Of a stretch of 64,000 nucleotides of DNA, positions 28,301-35,409 are shown in pieces. The stretch covers positions 921,501-985,500 of the forward strand of contig NZ_CP157875.1 in NCBI RefSeq assembly GCF_040215105.1, written 5' to 3'. The notes under the pieces were generated by a model, which made no database searches, was not told where the DNA came from, and worked only from the letters and a program-made list of their open reading frames with translations. The translations under genes were made by a program, and so were the position numbers. How positions within the stretch are numbered: the first letter of the stretch is position 1; each line of letters opens with the position of its first letter. Source of the DNA: Aeromonas veronii. Lineage in GTDB: Bacteria > Pseudomonadota > Gammaproteobacteria > Enterobacterales > Aeromonadaceae.

Positions 28301-28503
28301 TCGGTCACAAGGAGCTGGGGGCAAGGGCGCACTGGGTCGATGACAAGGAGGTGGCGGCCAGCCCCTTGCGTGGGGCCGGGGTCAACCTGAACGACTTGGC
28401 GGTGCTGGATCCCAGCCGTCACGGTCGCTACCCTCTGGTGGACTGGGCCATCGGCTCCTCGGCCCGCCAGGGGCTGCCCGCCCGGGTCGACAAGCTGGTG
28501 TAG
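25396..28503 (+). CDS. ttrA: Tetrathionate reductase catalytic subunit TtrA
   Basis: A 1035-residue molybdopterin enzyme of the DMSO-reductase family that reduces tetrathionate to thiosulfate in the periplasm. The [4Fe-4S] ligands are Cys79, Cys82, Cys86 (MCLGCWTLCGV) and Cys144 (STACARGNAM). The C-terminal molybdopterin dinucleotide-binding domain carries HPSNRVRLNEQTAARLGI. The Tat signal SKRKFLKG has Lys where the first invariant Arg is expected, as in TtrB. It is the last gene of ttrBCA, followed by a strong terminator. Confidence 0.95.
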   Translation: MDHSKRKFLKGAAIAGGTGLFVAGYSETIEQVAKGVSTGSAGKPTRDPIHGNSLPVEFRVDERGELHPNPDQRLANTMCLGCWTLCGVRARIDNESDKIVRIVGNPYHPLSARHHIDFQTPIKQGLLGTSGYQEGGLEGRSTACARGNAMLEQLDSPHRVTRCLKRVGPRGSGRWQSIPFEQLVTEVVEGGDLFGEGKVEGLRAIRHLDASLDPLNPEYGPRANQLLVSNASDEGRDHFIKRFTFNSFGTRNFANHGAYCGLSFRVGAGALLDDLEKNAHLKPDWDESDFLLFMGTSPQQSGNPFKRQSRQLAANRARADKPFSYVVVAPSLPNTVNMPSAPANRWLPIRPATDSALAMAMLRWIIDNQRYAEAFLAAPNVEAAERAGYRGFCNASHLVISDESHPRFGQMLRSSDLGLPFEGEAYGEGDAVLVIDGGSGALLPAGQCERASLWVDRRILAPSGELVVKSSFQLLAESCREYSLEQYSAECAVPVNDIVELAREFTSHGTRAAVVSHGGTMSANGFYSAWAIMMLNAMIGNLNARGGAVASGGKFDPFGAGPRYDLASFPGMVKPAGVFLSRSKFPYEKTSEYRRKREAGQNPYPAREPWFPISGPLLGEHLTAAVNGYPYRLKAWINHMGNPLYGQAGLAKAIGEELKDPKVLPLFVSIDSFINESSALSDYIVPDTLTYESWGWATAWHGVMTKVSTGRWPVVEPRVAKTAEGDPVCMESFLIAVAKRLALPGFGERAVKGADGKLHGLNRAADFSLYGAANVAYLGQPVPAIGPEDLAWSGVERILPVLNATLSQEEAGRAAYLFARGGRFEPVAKGRDASGQPSKRWPKPLMLWNPEVGSRRHSQSGQFLSGTPRFFRPQLADGTSLNEAFKPTQWPLLLTSYKSHTMSSMSIGSDRLRQVHPSNRVRLNEQTAARLGIESGDRVRVSTPDGSVIGLAECVAGVQADAIAIEHGFGHKELGARAHWVDDKEVAASPLRGAGVNLNDLAVLDPSRHGRYPLVDWAIGSSARQGLPARVDKLV

Positions 28504-28513
28504 CGCCAGAGAC

Positions 28514-28546
28514 AAAAAAGCGGGGCCATCGTGGCCCCGCTTTTTA
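28514..28546. terminator. Bidirectional terminator after ttrA
   Basis: Arms AAAAAGCGGGGCCA / TGGCCCCGCTTTTT with a 3-base loop, between convergent genes. Confidence 0.9.
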
Positions 28547-28563
28547 TTGCATGCTTGCGAACA

Positions 28564-29937
28564 TCAGTTGTCCAGTTCGAAATCCACCCACACCAGACGG
28601 TGATCCGAGCTGACCCCCTTGGCGATGCCGAGCTTGGCGTCATACACCAGGTGGTAGCCGGGCTCGAAGCTGGCGGGCCAGAACACGCCTGAGGCCACCG
28701 CATTGAGGTTGGCGGAGGGGATCAGGTGATCGAGCTGCAGGCCGCTGCTGCTGGTGATGCGCTCCGGCGTGGTTCTGTTGTTGTTGCGCTTGCACTGATC
28801 CGGCTGGCTGGCGAGGCACTCGGGGCCCCCCTGGCTCACCGGGATCAGGGCGCCGTTGGTGACCGCCTGATTGACCAGTACATGGTTGTGCAGATCCTGG
28901 ATGGCGCTCAGATCCCCGTCACCGAGTTGGGGATCGGCGTTGAGATCCCCGGCGATGACGAACCTGGCACCGGCGGGCAGGCCGCCTGCCTTGCCCGCGT
29001 CATCCACCATGTAGCTGGCGGTCTCCACATAGTCCTGCCAGAAGGCCACTTCGGCCCGGTTGTGCTTGACGTTGTGGCGCGCCGCGTTGCCGAAGATGGG
29101 CGGGGTCGGGTGGGAGATGAGGAAGTGGATCACCTGCTCCCCCTTGGCGGTCTTGACCCGCACCGGCACGTCCGCGTGGTTCTTGGAAGAGAGGGGGAAC
29201 TGCTCCCAGGCGGCTGCGTCATACCAGGGCTCACCACACTGGCGACTGGCCGGGATCGGCGCCTTGGCGTTGTTGCAGTCGTCGATGACGGGGTTGACTT
29301 CGCCCGGCATGTCCTTCCATTTGAAGTGCTGGAAGGTGCGGATCTGCTTGGTGTCGATGGGATATTTCGACATCACGGCGAAGGCGTACTGGCCGTGGTA
29401 GTTGCCAAAGCCCCAGGCGTCGTCCGGCCCGCTGCTGACCTTGCCGTCCAGGTTGAGATCCTGGCCGCTCATCAGGCCGGTGTTGGTGGCAAAGTTCTGC
29501 ATCACCGGGTAGCTGATGGCCTGCACCTCGGCGTGTTGCGGATGGGCGAGGTAGTTCGCATTGAACGCCTGCAGATCGGCGCTGCTCTCCCCCTTGCCGT
29601 CGTTGTCGAACTCGTTGAGCAGGAAGACGTCCGGGCGGGTACGCTGGATGATCTCGGCGATATTGCGGATCTGCTGCACGTTCTTGGCGCGGGTAGTCTC
29701 GGCCTGACTCAGGCTGCCATCGCCGCTCTGGTAGCGAGCGAGCAGGGCATCCTGGGCGGCGCGGTCCAGCGCCAGCTCGGCGCTCAGCATGCCGGCCGCG
29801 GTGCGATCGAAGGAGAGGTTGAAAGTGGCGAAGCGAACCATGGTATCCGGGGCCTCTGAGTCGTTTTGGCTGTTACAGCCTGCCAGCACTCCTAAGGAAA
29901 TGGCAGCGGCGAGCAGGGTTTTGTTGATGTTTTTCAT
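28564..29937 (-). CDS. Endonuclease/exonuclease/phosphatase-family lipoprotein
   Basis: A 457-residue exported protein. It has a signal peptide with lipobox LAGC (Cys21). The EEP fold is seen as RFATFNLSFD, the metal-binding glutamate region DVFLLNEFDND, and ARFVIAGDLNADPQLGDGD, and it ends with SSDHRLVWVDFEL, which carries the catalytic Asp-His pair. It likely hydrolyses phosphodiesters (DNA, RNA or phospholipid head groups) at the cell surface; the substrate is unknown. The start at 29937 gives the lipoprotein signal; the frame stays open 38 codons upstream without homology. Confidence 0.85.
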   Translation of the reverse strand: MKNINKTLLAAAISLGVLAGCNSQNDSEAPDTMVRFATFNLSFDRTAAGMLSAELALDRAAQDALLARYQSGDGSLSQAETTRAKNVQQIRNIAEIIQRTRPDVFLLNEFDNDGKGESSADLQAFNANYLAHPQHAEVQAISYPVMQNFATNTGLMSGQDLNLDGKVSSGPDDAWGFGNYHGQYAFAVMSKYPIDTKQIRTFQHFKWKDMPGEVNPVIDDCNNAKAPIPASRQCGEPWYDAAAWEQFPLSSKNHADVPVRVKTAKGEQVIHFLISHPTPPIFGNAARHNVKHNRAEVAFWQDYVETASYMVDDAGKAGGLPAGARFVIAGDLNADPQLGDGDLSAIQDLHNHVLVNQAVTNGALIPVSQGGPECLASQPDQCKRNNNRTTPERITSSSGLQLDHLIPSANLNAVASGVFWPASFEPGYHLVYDAKLGIAKGVSSDHRLVWVDFELDN

Positions 29938-30132
29938 TGTAATATTCCGTAGCATCAAGATGTTATGCCTCAGTAGGGTCAAGTGAGGCGCGGCCATTAT
30001 AGGGATCCAGTCCGGAGGCTGGGCTCTGAATGAGCCAAAATGTGTCTCCATTCACAAAGTGACGGCTTTTTTGGTGGTGAATGAGACAGCGTGCCCGGTT
30101 TCAGGGGGTTGAACGGCAGAGGGAGGGGAGAG

Positions 30133-30981
30133 ATGAGTCGGCAGCAAACGGCCCTGGTGGTCGAGGGGGGCGCCATGCGCGGCATCTTTGCCGCCGGGGT
30201 GCTGGACGCCTTCCTGGCGAAGGGGGAGACGGGCTTCGATCACTGCATCGGGGTCTCGGCGGGGGCGGTCAACCTGGCGGCCTATCTCGCGGGGCAGCGG
30301 GGGCGCAATCACAGGGTCATCACGGATTATTCCTGCCGCCCCGAATTCATCAATTTCGGCAAGTTTGTACGCGGCGGCCACTGGCTGGATCTCGACTGGC
30401 TGTGGGAGATCACCATCCGCGAGATCAGGCTGGATCTCGCCCACTTTGCCGAGAGTACCGTGCCGCTGACCGTGGTGACGACCCGGGTATCGGACGGGCA
30501 GGCGGCCTACCTCAGGGGAAGTGCAACCGAGCTGGAGCAGCAGATCAAGGCCTCCTGCTCGGTGCCGCTCGCCTATCGGGACTTCGTGCGCATCGCGGGG
30601 GAGGCCATGACGGACGGCGGGGTGGCGGACTCCATCCCGGTGCGCCATGCCTACGAGCAGGGAGCGCGGGACATCACAGTGGTGCTCTCCCGCCCGCTCG
30701 GCTATCGCAAGCAGGCGCCGCGTTTGCCCGCCCTGCACCGTTATCTGCTGCGCCAGACTCCGGCCTTGGCCGAGGCGAGCCTCTCGCGCCATCACAGCTA
30801 CAACGCGGCCATCGACTTTATCCGGGAACCGCCAGCGGATTGCCAGATCCGCGTCATCGTGCCTCCCGCAGGCTTTCGGGTCGGTCGCATGACAACGGAC
30901 AAGGACAGGCTGGAGCAGGGTTATCAGATGGGTTGGCAGGCGGGATTGGCCTATCTGGCCGGGAAGGGGGCGGCCAGATAG
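30133..30981 (+). CDS. Patatin-like phospholipase (YjjU type)
   Basis: A 282-residue cytoplasmic hydrolase. The oxyanion-hole glycine-rich loop is EGGAMRGIF, the nucleophile is Ser42 in IGVSAGAVN, and the second dyad residue is Asp in MTDGGVADSIP. This set defines bacterial patatins, and the sequence most resembles E. coli YjjU. Lipid acyl-hydrolase activity is expected; the physiological lipid is unknown. The ATG at 30133 follows AGGGGAG. Confidence 0.87.
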   Translation: MSRQQTALVVEGGAMRGIFAAGVLDAFLAKGETGFDHCIGVSAGAVNLAAYLAGQRGRNHRVITDYSCRPEFINFGKFVRGGHWLDLDWLWEITIREIRLDLAHFAESTVPLTVVTTRVSDGQAAYLRGSATELEQQIKASCSVPLAYRDFVRIAGEAMTDGGVADSIPVRHAYEQGARDITVVLSRPLGYRKQAPRLPALHRYLLRQTPALAEASLSRHHSYNAAIDFIREPPADCQIRVIVPPAGFRVGRMTTDKDRLEQGYQMGWQAGLAYLAGKGAAR

Positions 30982-31012
30982 GCCAGACGGGGGAGTTGGT
31001 TGCTGCCTGGGC

Positions 31013-31300
31013 CTAGTTTGCCACCTGACGGCGGGCATTATTCATCTGATGAATGTTGTCATCAGGTACATGCATCAAATGAATAGCCTGACCGAGCCAG
31101 TGCCAGTCCAGGGGCGGATTGCCGGCTTTGAAGCGTTGATAGGCTTGTCCCTGGCGGACGGTCAGAAACAGGGTGGCGGGCAGGCCGAGGCGATTGCGAT
31201 AGCGTACCATCACCTCCCCCTGATAGGTGGAGAGGCGCTGTTGCAGTTGCAGCAGGTTCAGCCCGTGCTCCTGTCCCGTTTCATCCCAGATTGCAAACAT
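31013..31300 (-). CDS. Hypothetical protein, 95 aa
   Basis: A small soluble protein (MFAIWDETGQEHGLNLLQLQ ... VMVRYRNRLGLPATLFLTVR) with no recognised domain. The ATG at 31300 follows AAGGAG. It lies directly downstream of the three tRNA-Tyr genes on the same strand, but their terminator (31415-31438) stands between. The longer open frame through the tRNA genes is not coding. Confidence 0.6.
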   Translation of the reverse strand: MFAIWDETGQEHGLNLLQLQQRLSTYQGEVMVRYRNRLGLPATLFLTVRQGQAYQRFKAGNPPLDWHWLGQAIHLMHVPDDNIHQMNNARRQVAN

Positions 31301-31414
31301 ATGAGGCGGCTCCTTGCCTTGAATGGCCCACTGTTTACAAAATGTGCTATCGGGGCAATTGTCAGATCTGACAGTGCCATCTGAAATCAGTGCTGTGCGA
31401 AGAGCAGAAAAGCG

Positions 31415-31438
31415 AAAACCCGGCCTGAGCCGGGTTTT
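31415..31438 (-). terminator. Terminator of the tRNA-Tyr operon
   Basis: Perfect arms AAAACCCGGC / GCCGGGTTTT with a 4-base loop, 8 bases beyond the last tRNA; Ts follow on the minus strand. Confidence 0.88.
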
Positions 31439-31446
31439 CTGAAGGA

Positions 31447-31531
31447 TGGTGGAGGGAGAAGGATTCGAACCTTCGAAGGCAGAGCCGTCAGATTTACAGT
31501 CTGATCCCTTTGGCCGCTCGGGAACCCCTCC
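31447..31531 (-). tRNA. tRNA-Tyr (GTA), third copy in transcription order
   Basis: An 85-nt class II tRNA with encoded CCA. The anticodon is GTA in ACTGTAAAT. The acceptor stem GGAGGGG pairs with its 3' partner, and there is a long variable arm and the T-loop GGTTCGAATCC. All 85 bases match the other two copies. Confidence 0.97.
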
Positions 31532-31569
31532 ACGGGGTATTGCTATTTTTTGGCCTGCTATCAGGAAGA

Positions 31570-31654
31570 TGGTGGAGGGAGAAGGATTCGAACCTTCGAA
31601 GGCAGAGCCGTCAGATTTACAGTCTGATCCCTTTGGCCGCTCGGGAACCCCTCC
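31570..31654 (-). tRNA. tRNA-Tyr (GTA), second copy
   Basis: Identical in sequence to the flanking copies. It is separated by 38 and 32 bases, and both spacers start with the same ten bases ACGGGGTATT on the plus strand next to the tRNA 5' end. Confidence 0.97.
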
Positions 31655-31686
31655 ACGGGGTATTTTCCTGATTGTTCGCACTTGAA

Positions 31687-31771
31687 TGGTGGAGGGAGAA
31701 GGATTCGAACCTTCGAAGGCAGAGCCGTCAGATTTACAGTCTGATCCCTTTGGCCGCTCGGGAACCCCTCC
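31687..31771 (-). tRNA. tRNA-Tyr (GTA), first copy
   Basis: The promoter-proximal member of the array: 85 nt, anticodon GTA, CCA encoded. Its 5' flank differs from the other copies and leads into the promoter. Confidence 0.97.
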
Positions 31772-31787
31772 CCAAGTGCGAGGCCGC

Positions 31788-31815
31788 ATACTATCAGATC
31801 CCGTCCTGTTGTGAA
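31788..31815 (-). promoter_or_regulatory. Promoter of the tRNA-Tyr operon
   Basis: On the minus strand, -35 TTCACA (31810-31815) and -10 TAGTAT (31788-31793) are spaced 16 bases. They are followed by the GC-rich discriminator GCGGCCTCGC that is typical of stringently controlled stable-RNA promoters. Confidence 0.6.
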
Positions 31816-32039
31816 CCCCCAAGACCCAATCTGACGAGAAAAAAGTACTGTTTGCTCATTTTTTGATATCTCTCGCTCAAAATTCACGCTTTTCAATGAC
31901 TTTTCTCTCCTGGGATAGGATCGCCACCTCCCGGCGCGGTGACGATTCGTGACGAGGGGAAGCAAAGCGCAGGGTCGGCAGCAGGGCCAGCAAGGATCGG
32001 CGCCGAGGCGCAGAATCAAGGTAACAACGCAAAAACGAT

Positions 32040-32061
32040 GAAGGAGCCCAGAGGCTCCTTC
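32040..32061 (-). terminator. Terminator of the KAS III gene
   Basis: Arms GAAGGAGCC / GGCTCCTTC with loop CAGA; on the minus strand ATCGTTTTT follows. Confidence 0.8.
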
Positions 32062-32083
32062 ATGGATTGAGAGTCGTTCGCGC

Positions 32084-33172
32084 TCACTCTTCTTGCGCAC
32101 GGGCCTGCCGGCACCCCTCGACCGCCTGGGCGATCAGCTCAAGGGCGCTCTGCTCGCAGGGGGGCAGCGCCTCGTCGCACCGGCCGATGGGGGTGACGCG
32201 ATCTCCCCACTTGATGAGGGCGGCGCCCCAGGTCAGACCGGCCCCGAAGGCGGCGCTCAGCAGATAGCTGTTCGGCTTGACCCGGCCCTGCTCCAGCGCT
32301 TCGCACAGGGCGATGGGCACGGTGGCGGCGGAGGTGTTGCCGTACTGCTCGATGTTGACCATCACCTTCTCCATGGGGGCGTCCATGCGCTTGGCCAGGG
32401 TCTCGATGATGCGCACATTGGCCTGGTGCGGGACGATGAGGTCGATCTGCTCGGGGGTAATGCCCGCCTGGGTCAGCACCGTGCTCGTGGCTTCCCCCAT
32501 GCCGCGCACGGCGCGCTTGAAGATCTCCTGCCCCTCGAAATTGAAAGTGAACAGGCCGTCGATGTCGGCAAAGCGCACCCGGTCGGTGCCAAAGTTCGGC
32601 ACGTGCAGGATCTCCCGGGCCTCGCCGTCGCAGCCGATCTTGTTGGCGATGAGGCCGGATTCCTGCTCGCTCGCCTCGATCACCACGGCGCCCGCGCCGT
32701 CACCGAACAGCACGGCGGTGTCGCGCTTGGCCCAGTCCAGCAACTGGGTGAGACGCTCTGCGCCGATCACCAGCACCTTGCTCATCATGCCGGTCTGCAC
32801 CAGGGAGGTGGCGACCGAGAGGGCATAGACGAAACCGGTGCAGGCGGCGTTGAGATCGAACACCGCTGCCTTGTGGGCGCCGAGGGCCTGTTGCACCGCG
32901 GAGGCGCCGTTCGGGATCAGGGTGCCCGGGGTGGCGGTGGCGAGAATGATGCCGTCGAGATGAGCGGCATCAAGGCCGGCGCAGGCGAGGGCGCGGCGCC
33001 CGGCCAGGGTGGCGAGGGCCTGGGTGCTGACGTGGGAGACCCGGCGCGCCTTGATGCCGGTGCGGGGATAGATCCACTCGTCCGAGGTATCCATGATGGT
33101 GCTGAGATCGTCGTTGGTCAGCACGCTGGGGGGCAGGCATTTGCCCCAGCCGGTGATATTGGCGTAGGTCAT
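32084..33172 (-). CDS. Beta-ketoacyl-ACP synthase III, stand-alone
   Basis: A 362-residue thiolase-fold condensing enzyme with the full KAS III triad: Cys111 ([12 protein letters not shown]), His in VPHQANVRI and Asn in [10 protein letters not shown]. The N-terminus has [13 protein letters not shown] as in FabH. It is longer than E. coli FabH (about 317) because of a C-terminal extension, and it is not in a fab operon. It could start fatty acids from an unusual primer or serve a secondary pathway. The start at 33172 gives the family N-terminus [10 protein letters not shown]. Confidence 0.88.
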   Translation of the reverse strand: MTYANITGWGKCLPPSVLTNDDLSTIMDTSDEWIYPRTGIKARRVSHVSTQALATLAGRRALACAGLDAAHLDGIILATATPGTLIPNGASAVQQALGAHKAAVFDLNAACTGFVYALSVATSLVQTGMMSKVLVIGAERLTQLLDWAKRDTAVLFGDGAGAVVIEASEQESGLIANKIGCDGEAREILHVPNFGTDRVRFADIDGLFTFNFEGQEIFKRAVRGMGEATSTVLTQAGITPEQIDLIVPHQANVRIIETLAKRMDAPMEKVMVNIEQYGNTSAATVPIALCEALEQGRVKPNSYLLSAAFGAGLTWGAALIKWGDRVTPIGRCDEALPPCEQSALELIAQAVEGCRQARAQEE

Positions 33173-33390
33173 CTTGTGATCGCTTGTCGTGGAGGGCCCG
33201 CAGGCACAGATGACGAAATTATGCCGCACGGGCCCAGCAGTGTCATCTGGCTGTCATGCCGGCGGTGGGCGATGTGGTGGGGCGAGGCAGGCAAGAGGAT
33301 GATTTTGCTTAAGTAAGCTGTCGGCCTTGCCGTAAGATGGCGTTTTCGGTCCCTGGCGTCAGGCCAGCGTCCCCGCGTCGAGGTGATCCC

Positions 33391-34335
33391 GTGCACAAAG
33401 CGAATCTCAACCTGTTGCCCACCCTCAAGGTGTTGCTGGAGACCCGCAACATCAGCCGGGCGGCGGAGCTGTTGCACCTGAGCCAGCCCTCCATCAGCAA
33501 GCAGCTGACCCAGCTGCGCGCCGAATTTGGCGACGAGCTGCTGGTGCGCGAAGGCCAGCGCTGGCTGCTGACCCCGCGGGCCGAGAGCCTGGCGGCTCAG
33601 CTTGCGGATTCCCTCGGTGCCCTGGACAGGCTCTATGAGGCCCCCCGGTTTGAGCCCGAGCGCTGCGAGCGGGTGTTTCGTCTCGCCTCCTCTGACTACG
33701 TAGCCCAGCATATTCTGCCGGATATCTGCGCGGCGCTGGCCAGGGCCGCTCCCCAGGCAGCCCTTGAATACAGCCTGTGGGACAAGCGCCAACTGCCGCA
33801 GTTGTGGCAATCCGAGCTGGATCTGGTCTCCACCATCACGGATCTGGTGCCGGATCAGATCCGGGGTCTGCATCAGGGGGAGGACAGATTGGTGATGCTG
33901 ATGGGACGCCAGCATCCCCTGTCCGGTACCACCCCATCTCTGGCGGAGTACCTCGCCTGGCCCCATCTGCAGGTGAGCGGCGGCGGCGACAAGGACAGCC
34001 CGGTGGAGCGTGTGCTGGGGCCACAAGGGCTCTCCCGCCGCTGGTTTGCCCGGGTGCCCTTCTTCCAGGCGGCGGTGGAGGTGCTGCTGCGCACCGACTG
34101 CCTGATGACCACCCCGGCCCACATCGCCTGGCAACTCGCCAGGGAGCACGCTCTCAGTTTTTGCGATCTCCCCTTTGCCACCCGTCCCCAGCAGTACCAC
34201 CTGCTGTGGCACCAGCGCCATCATCAGGATCCGGCCCACCGCTGGTTCCGGGAGCTGGCCTATCCCTTCCTGCGGGATCACCTGCAACATACCGTCGACG
34301 AGAGCCGCAAGACCCTGGGCAGGGGCCGTTTCTGA
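33391..34335 (+). CDS. LysR-family transcriptional regulator
   Basis: A 314-residue protein. The winged helix-turn-helix is NISRAAELLHLSQPSISKQL near residues 19-38, followed by a periplasmic-binding-like effector domain. GTG at 33391 is taken as start because GAGGTGA precedes it and it gives the common LysR length; the open frame continues 18 codons upstream. It is followed after 158 bp, same strand, by a LysE-type exporter; the gap contains a palindrome with LysR-like T-N11-A geometry, so it may control that exporter. Confidence 0.88.
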   Translation: MHKANLNLLPTLKVLLETRNISRAAELLHLSQPSISKQLTQLRAEFGDELLVREGQRWLLTPRAESLAAQLADSLGALDRLYEAPRFEPERCERVFRLASSDYVAQHILPDICAALARAAPQAALEYSLWDKRQLPQLWQSELDLVSTITDLVPDQIRGLHQGEDRLVMLMGRQHPLSGTTPSLAEYLAWPHLQVSGGGDKDSPVERVLGPQGLSRRWFARVPFFQAAVEVLLRTDCLMTTPAHIAWQLAREHALSFCDLPFATRPQQYHLLWHQRHHQDPAHRWFRELAYPFLRDHLQHTVDESRKTLGRGRF

Positions 34336-34388
34336 CGGCAGCAGTTGATTGTTCTTTACAGTTTCACGCTTCAGTTATTTATTCTGAG

Positions 34389-34407
34389 TCATAGTCATGG
34401 GCTATGA
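34389..34407. promoter_or_regulatory. Candidate LysR-type operator
   Basis: The perfect inverted repeat TCATAG-N7-CTATGA contains a T-N11-A core. It lies 87 bases before the LysE-type gene and 54 bases after the LysR stop. Confidence 0.45.
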
Positions 34408-34493
34408 GATCTATTCATAACTTTCACTTCTTGCATGATGATGCCCCCCTTACCCTGAGGGCCGGTATTGATCTTCATTCAAGAGAGGCAGTG

Positions 34494-35102
34494 ATGGAAT
34501 TCACGAGTTGGTTGGCGCTGGCGGCGGTCTGTTTCATGGGGGCCATCAGCCCGGGCCCGAGTCTGGCGCTGATCATCCGCAACACGGTGCAGGGCGGGCA
34601 GGGACACGGGGTGGTCACGGCCCTCGGCCACGGGCTCGGGGTCGGCATCTATGCGCTGATCACGGCGCTGGGCCTCTCCGTGCTTATCACCCAAACCCCG
34701 CTCTTGTTTGACATCATTCGCTACGTCGGTGCCGCCTTCCTCGCCTGGCTCGGCATCAAGGCATTGCTCGCCAAACCTGCCAGCGGATCCGCGGAAGAGG
34801 ACGCCCACGCAGTGCGTGGTCGCCAGGGGGTCTTCGAGGGCTTCATGGTCGCCTTTCTGAACCCCCAGCTCGCCATCTTCTTCATCGCCCTGTTCAGCCA
34901 GTTCGTCCATGCGGACACCGGCTGGTGGGAAGGCGGCATCATGATGCTCACCGCCGGCGGTATCGATGCAATCTGGTACGTGCTGGTGGCTCTGGTGCTC
35001 TCTCGTGGTCCCGTGCTGGCCTGGCTCAAGGCAAAGTCTTTCGTCATCGACAAGGTCAGCGGCCTGGTGCTGCTGGGGTTGGCGCTGAAGGTGATGATCT
35101 GA
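34494..35102 (+). CDS. LysE/RhtB-family amino-acid exporter
   Basis: A 202-residue protein with five to six membrane helices and the family N-terminus (AAVCFMGAISPGPSLALIIR, Pro-rich ISPGPS motif). The GFMVAFLNPQLAIFFIALF stretch is also typical. Members export lysine, threonine, homoserine lactone or leucine; the substrate here is unknown. ATG 34494 was chosen over upstream in-frame positions because it starts the conserved helix and AGAGAGG precedes it. The last 88 bases are repeated in diverged form at 35127. Confidence 0.88.
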   Translation: MEFTSWLALAAVCFMGAISPGPSLALIIRNTVQGGQGHGVVTALGHGLGVGIYALITALGLSVLITQTPLLFDIIRYVGAAFLAWLGIKALLAKPASGSAEEDAHAVRGRQGVFEGFMVAFLNPQLAIFFIALFSQFVHADTGWWEGGIMMLTAGGIDAIWYVLVALVLSRGPVLAWLKAKSFVIDKVSGLVLLGLALKVMI

Positions 35103-35126
35103 CGCGCTCCCGCGGTCGATCCAGTG

Positions 35127-35214
35127 GCTGGCCTGGCTCAAGGCAAAGTCCTTCGTCATCGACAAGGTCAGCGGCCTGGTACTGCTGGGGCTGGCGCTGA
35201 AGGTGGTGATCTGA
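35127..35214 (+). pseudogene. Diverged second copy of the lysE-type gene 3' end
   Basis: These 88 bases match 35015-35102 (offset 112) with four substitutions: three silent and one Met-to-Val. It keeps the stop codon, encodes AWLKAKSFVIDKVSGLVLLG and beyond, and lacks any start or upstream part. It sits 24 bases after the intact gene. It is best read as the remnant of another allele of the same gene. Confidence 0.88.
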
Positions 35215-35251
35215 GCACAATCCAGCCTGTGCAGTCAGCGTAATCTCGCAG

Positions 35252-35293
35252 CGCCCTTCTCCCCTCGCGGGAGAAGGGCTGGGGATGAGGGGA
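35252..35293. repeat. Intergenic repeat with perfect hairpin
   Basis: CCCTTCTCCC-N5-GGGAGAAGGG (10-bp perfect arms) is followed by CTGGGGATGAGGGGA. The reverse complement matches the element at 8777-8823. It lies in the 307-bp gap between the lysE-type gene and rlhA; the rest of that gap is the gene-tail copy plus unremarkable sequence. Confidence 0.7.
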
Positions 35294-35409
35294 GCTGACA
35301 TGGGGCTGATCCAATCCTGCATTCTGCGGTGATCTTAAGCGGGATCAAGGCAGGGAGGGGGCGCAGTCGCTAGAGTGGCGGCCATTTGCAGCCCTTCGAA
35401 CCGGACGCC

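Larger units (their letters stand above)
31772..32083. other. Gap between tRNA-Tyr promoter and KAS III gene
   Basis: This 312-base stretch contains the tRNA promoter at its left end and the KAS III terminator at its right end (32040-32061). The middle part shows no convincing gene or repeat. Confidence 0.6.

Noticed and set aside
31447..31771. A CRISPR-like array of three repeats
   Set aside because: The 85-base repeats fold as tRNA-Tyr with anticodon GTA and encoded CCA.
31301..31822. A coding extension of the 95-aa gene and repeated peptide through the tRNA array
   Set aside because: The repeated segment is the three tRNA-Tyr genes; the real start of the small gene is at 31300 with a ribosome binding site.
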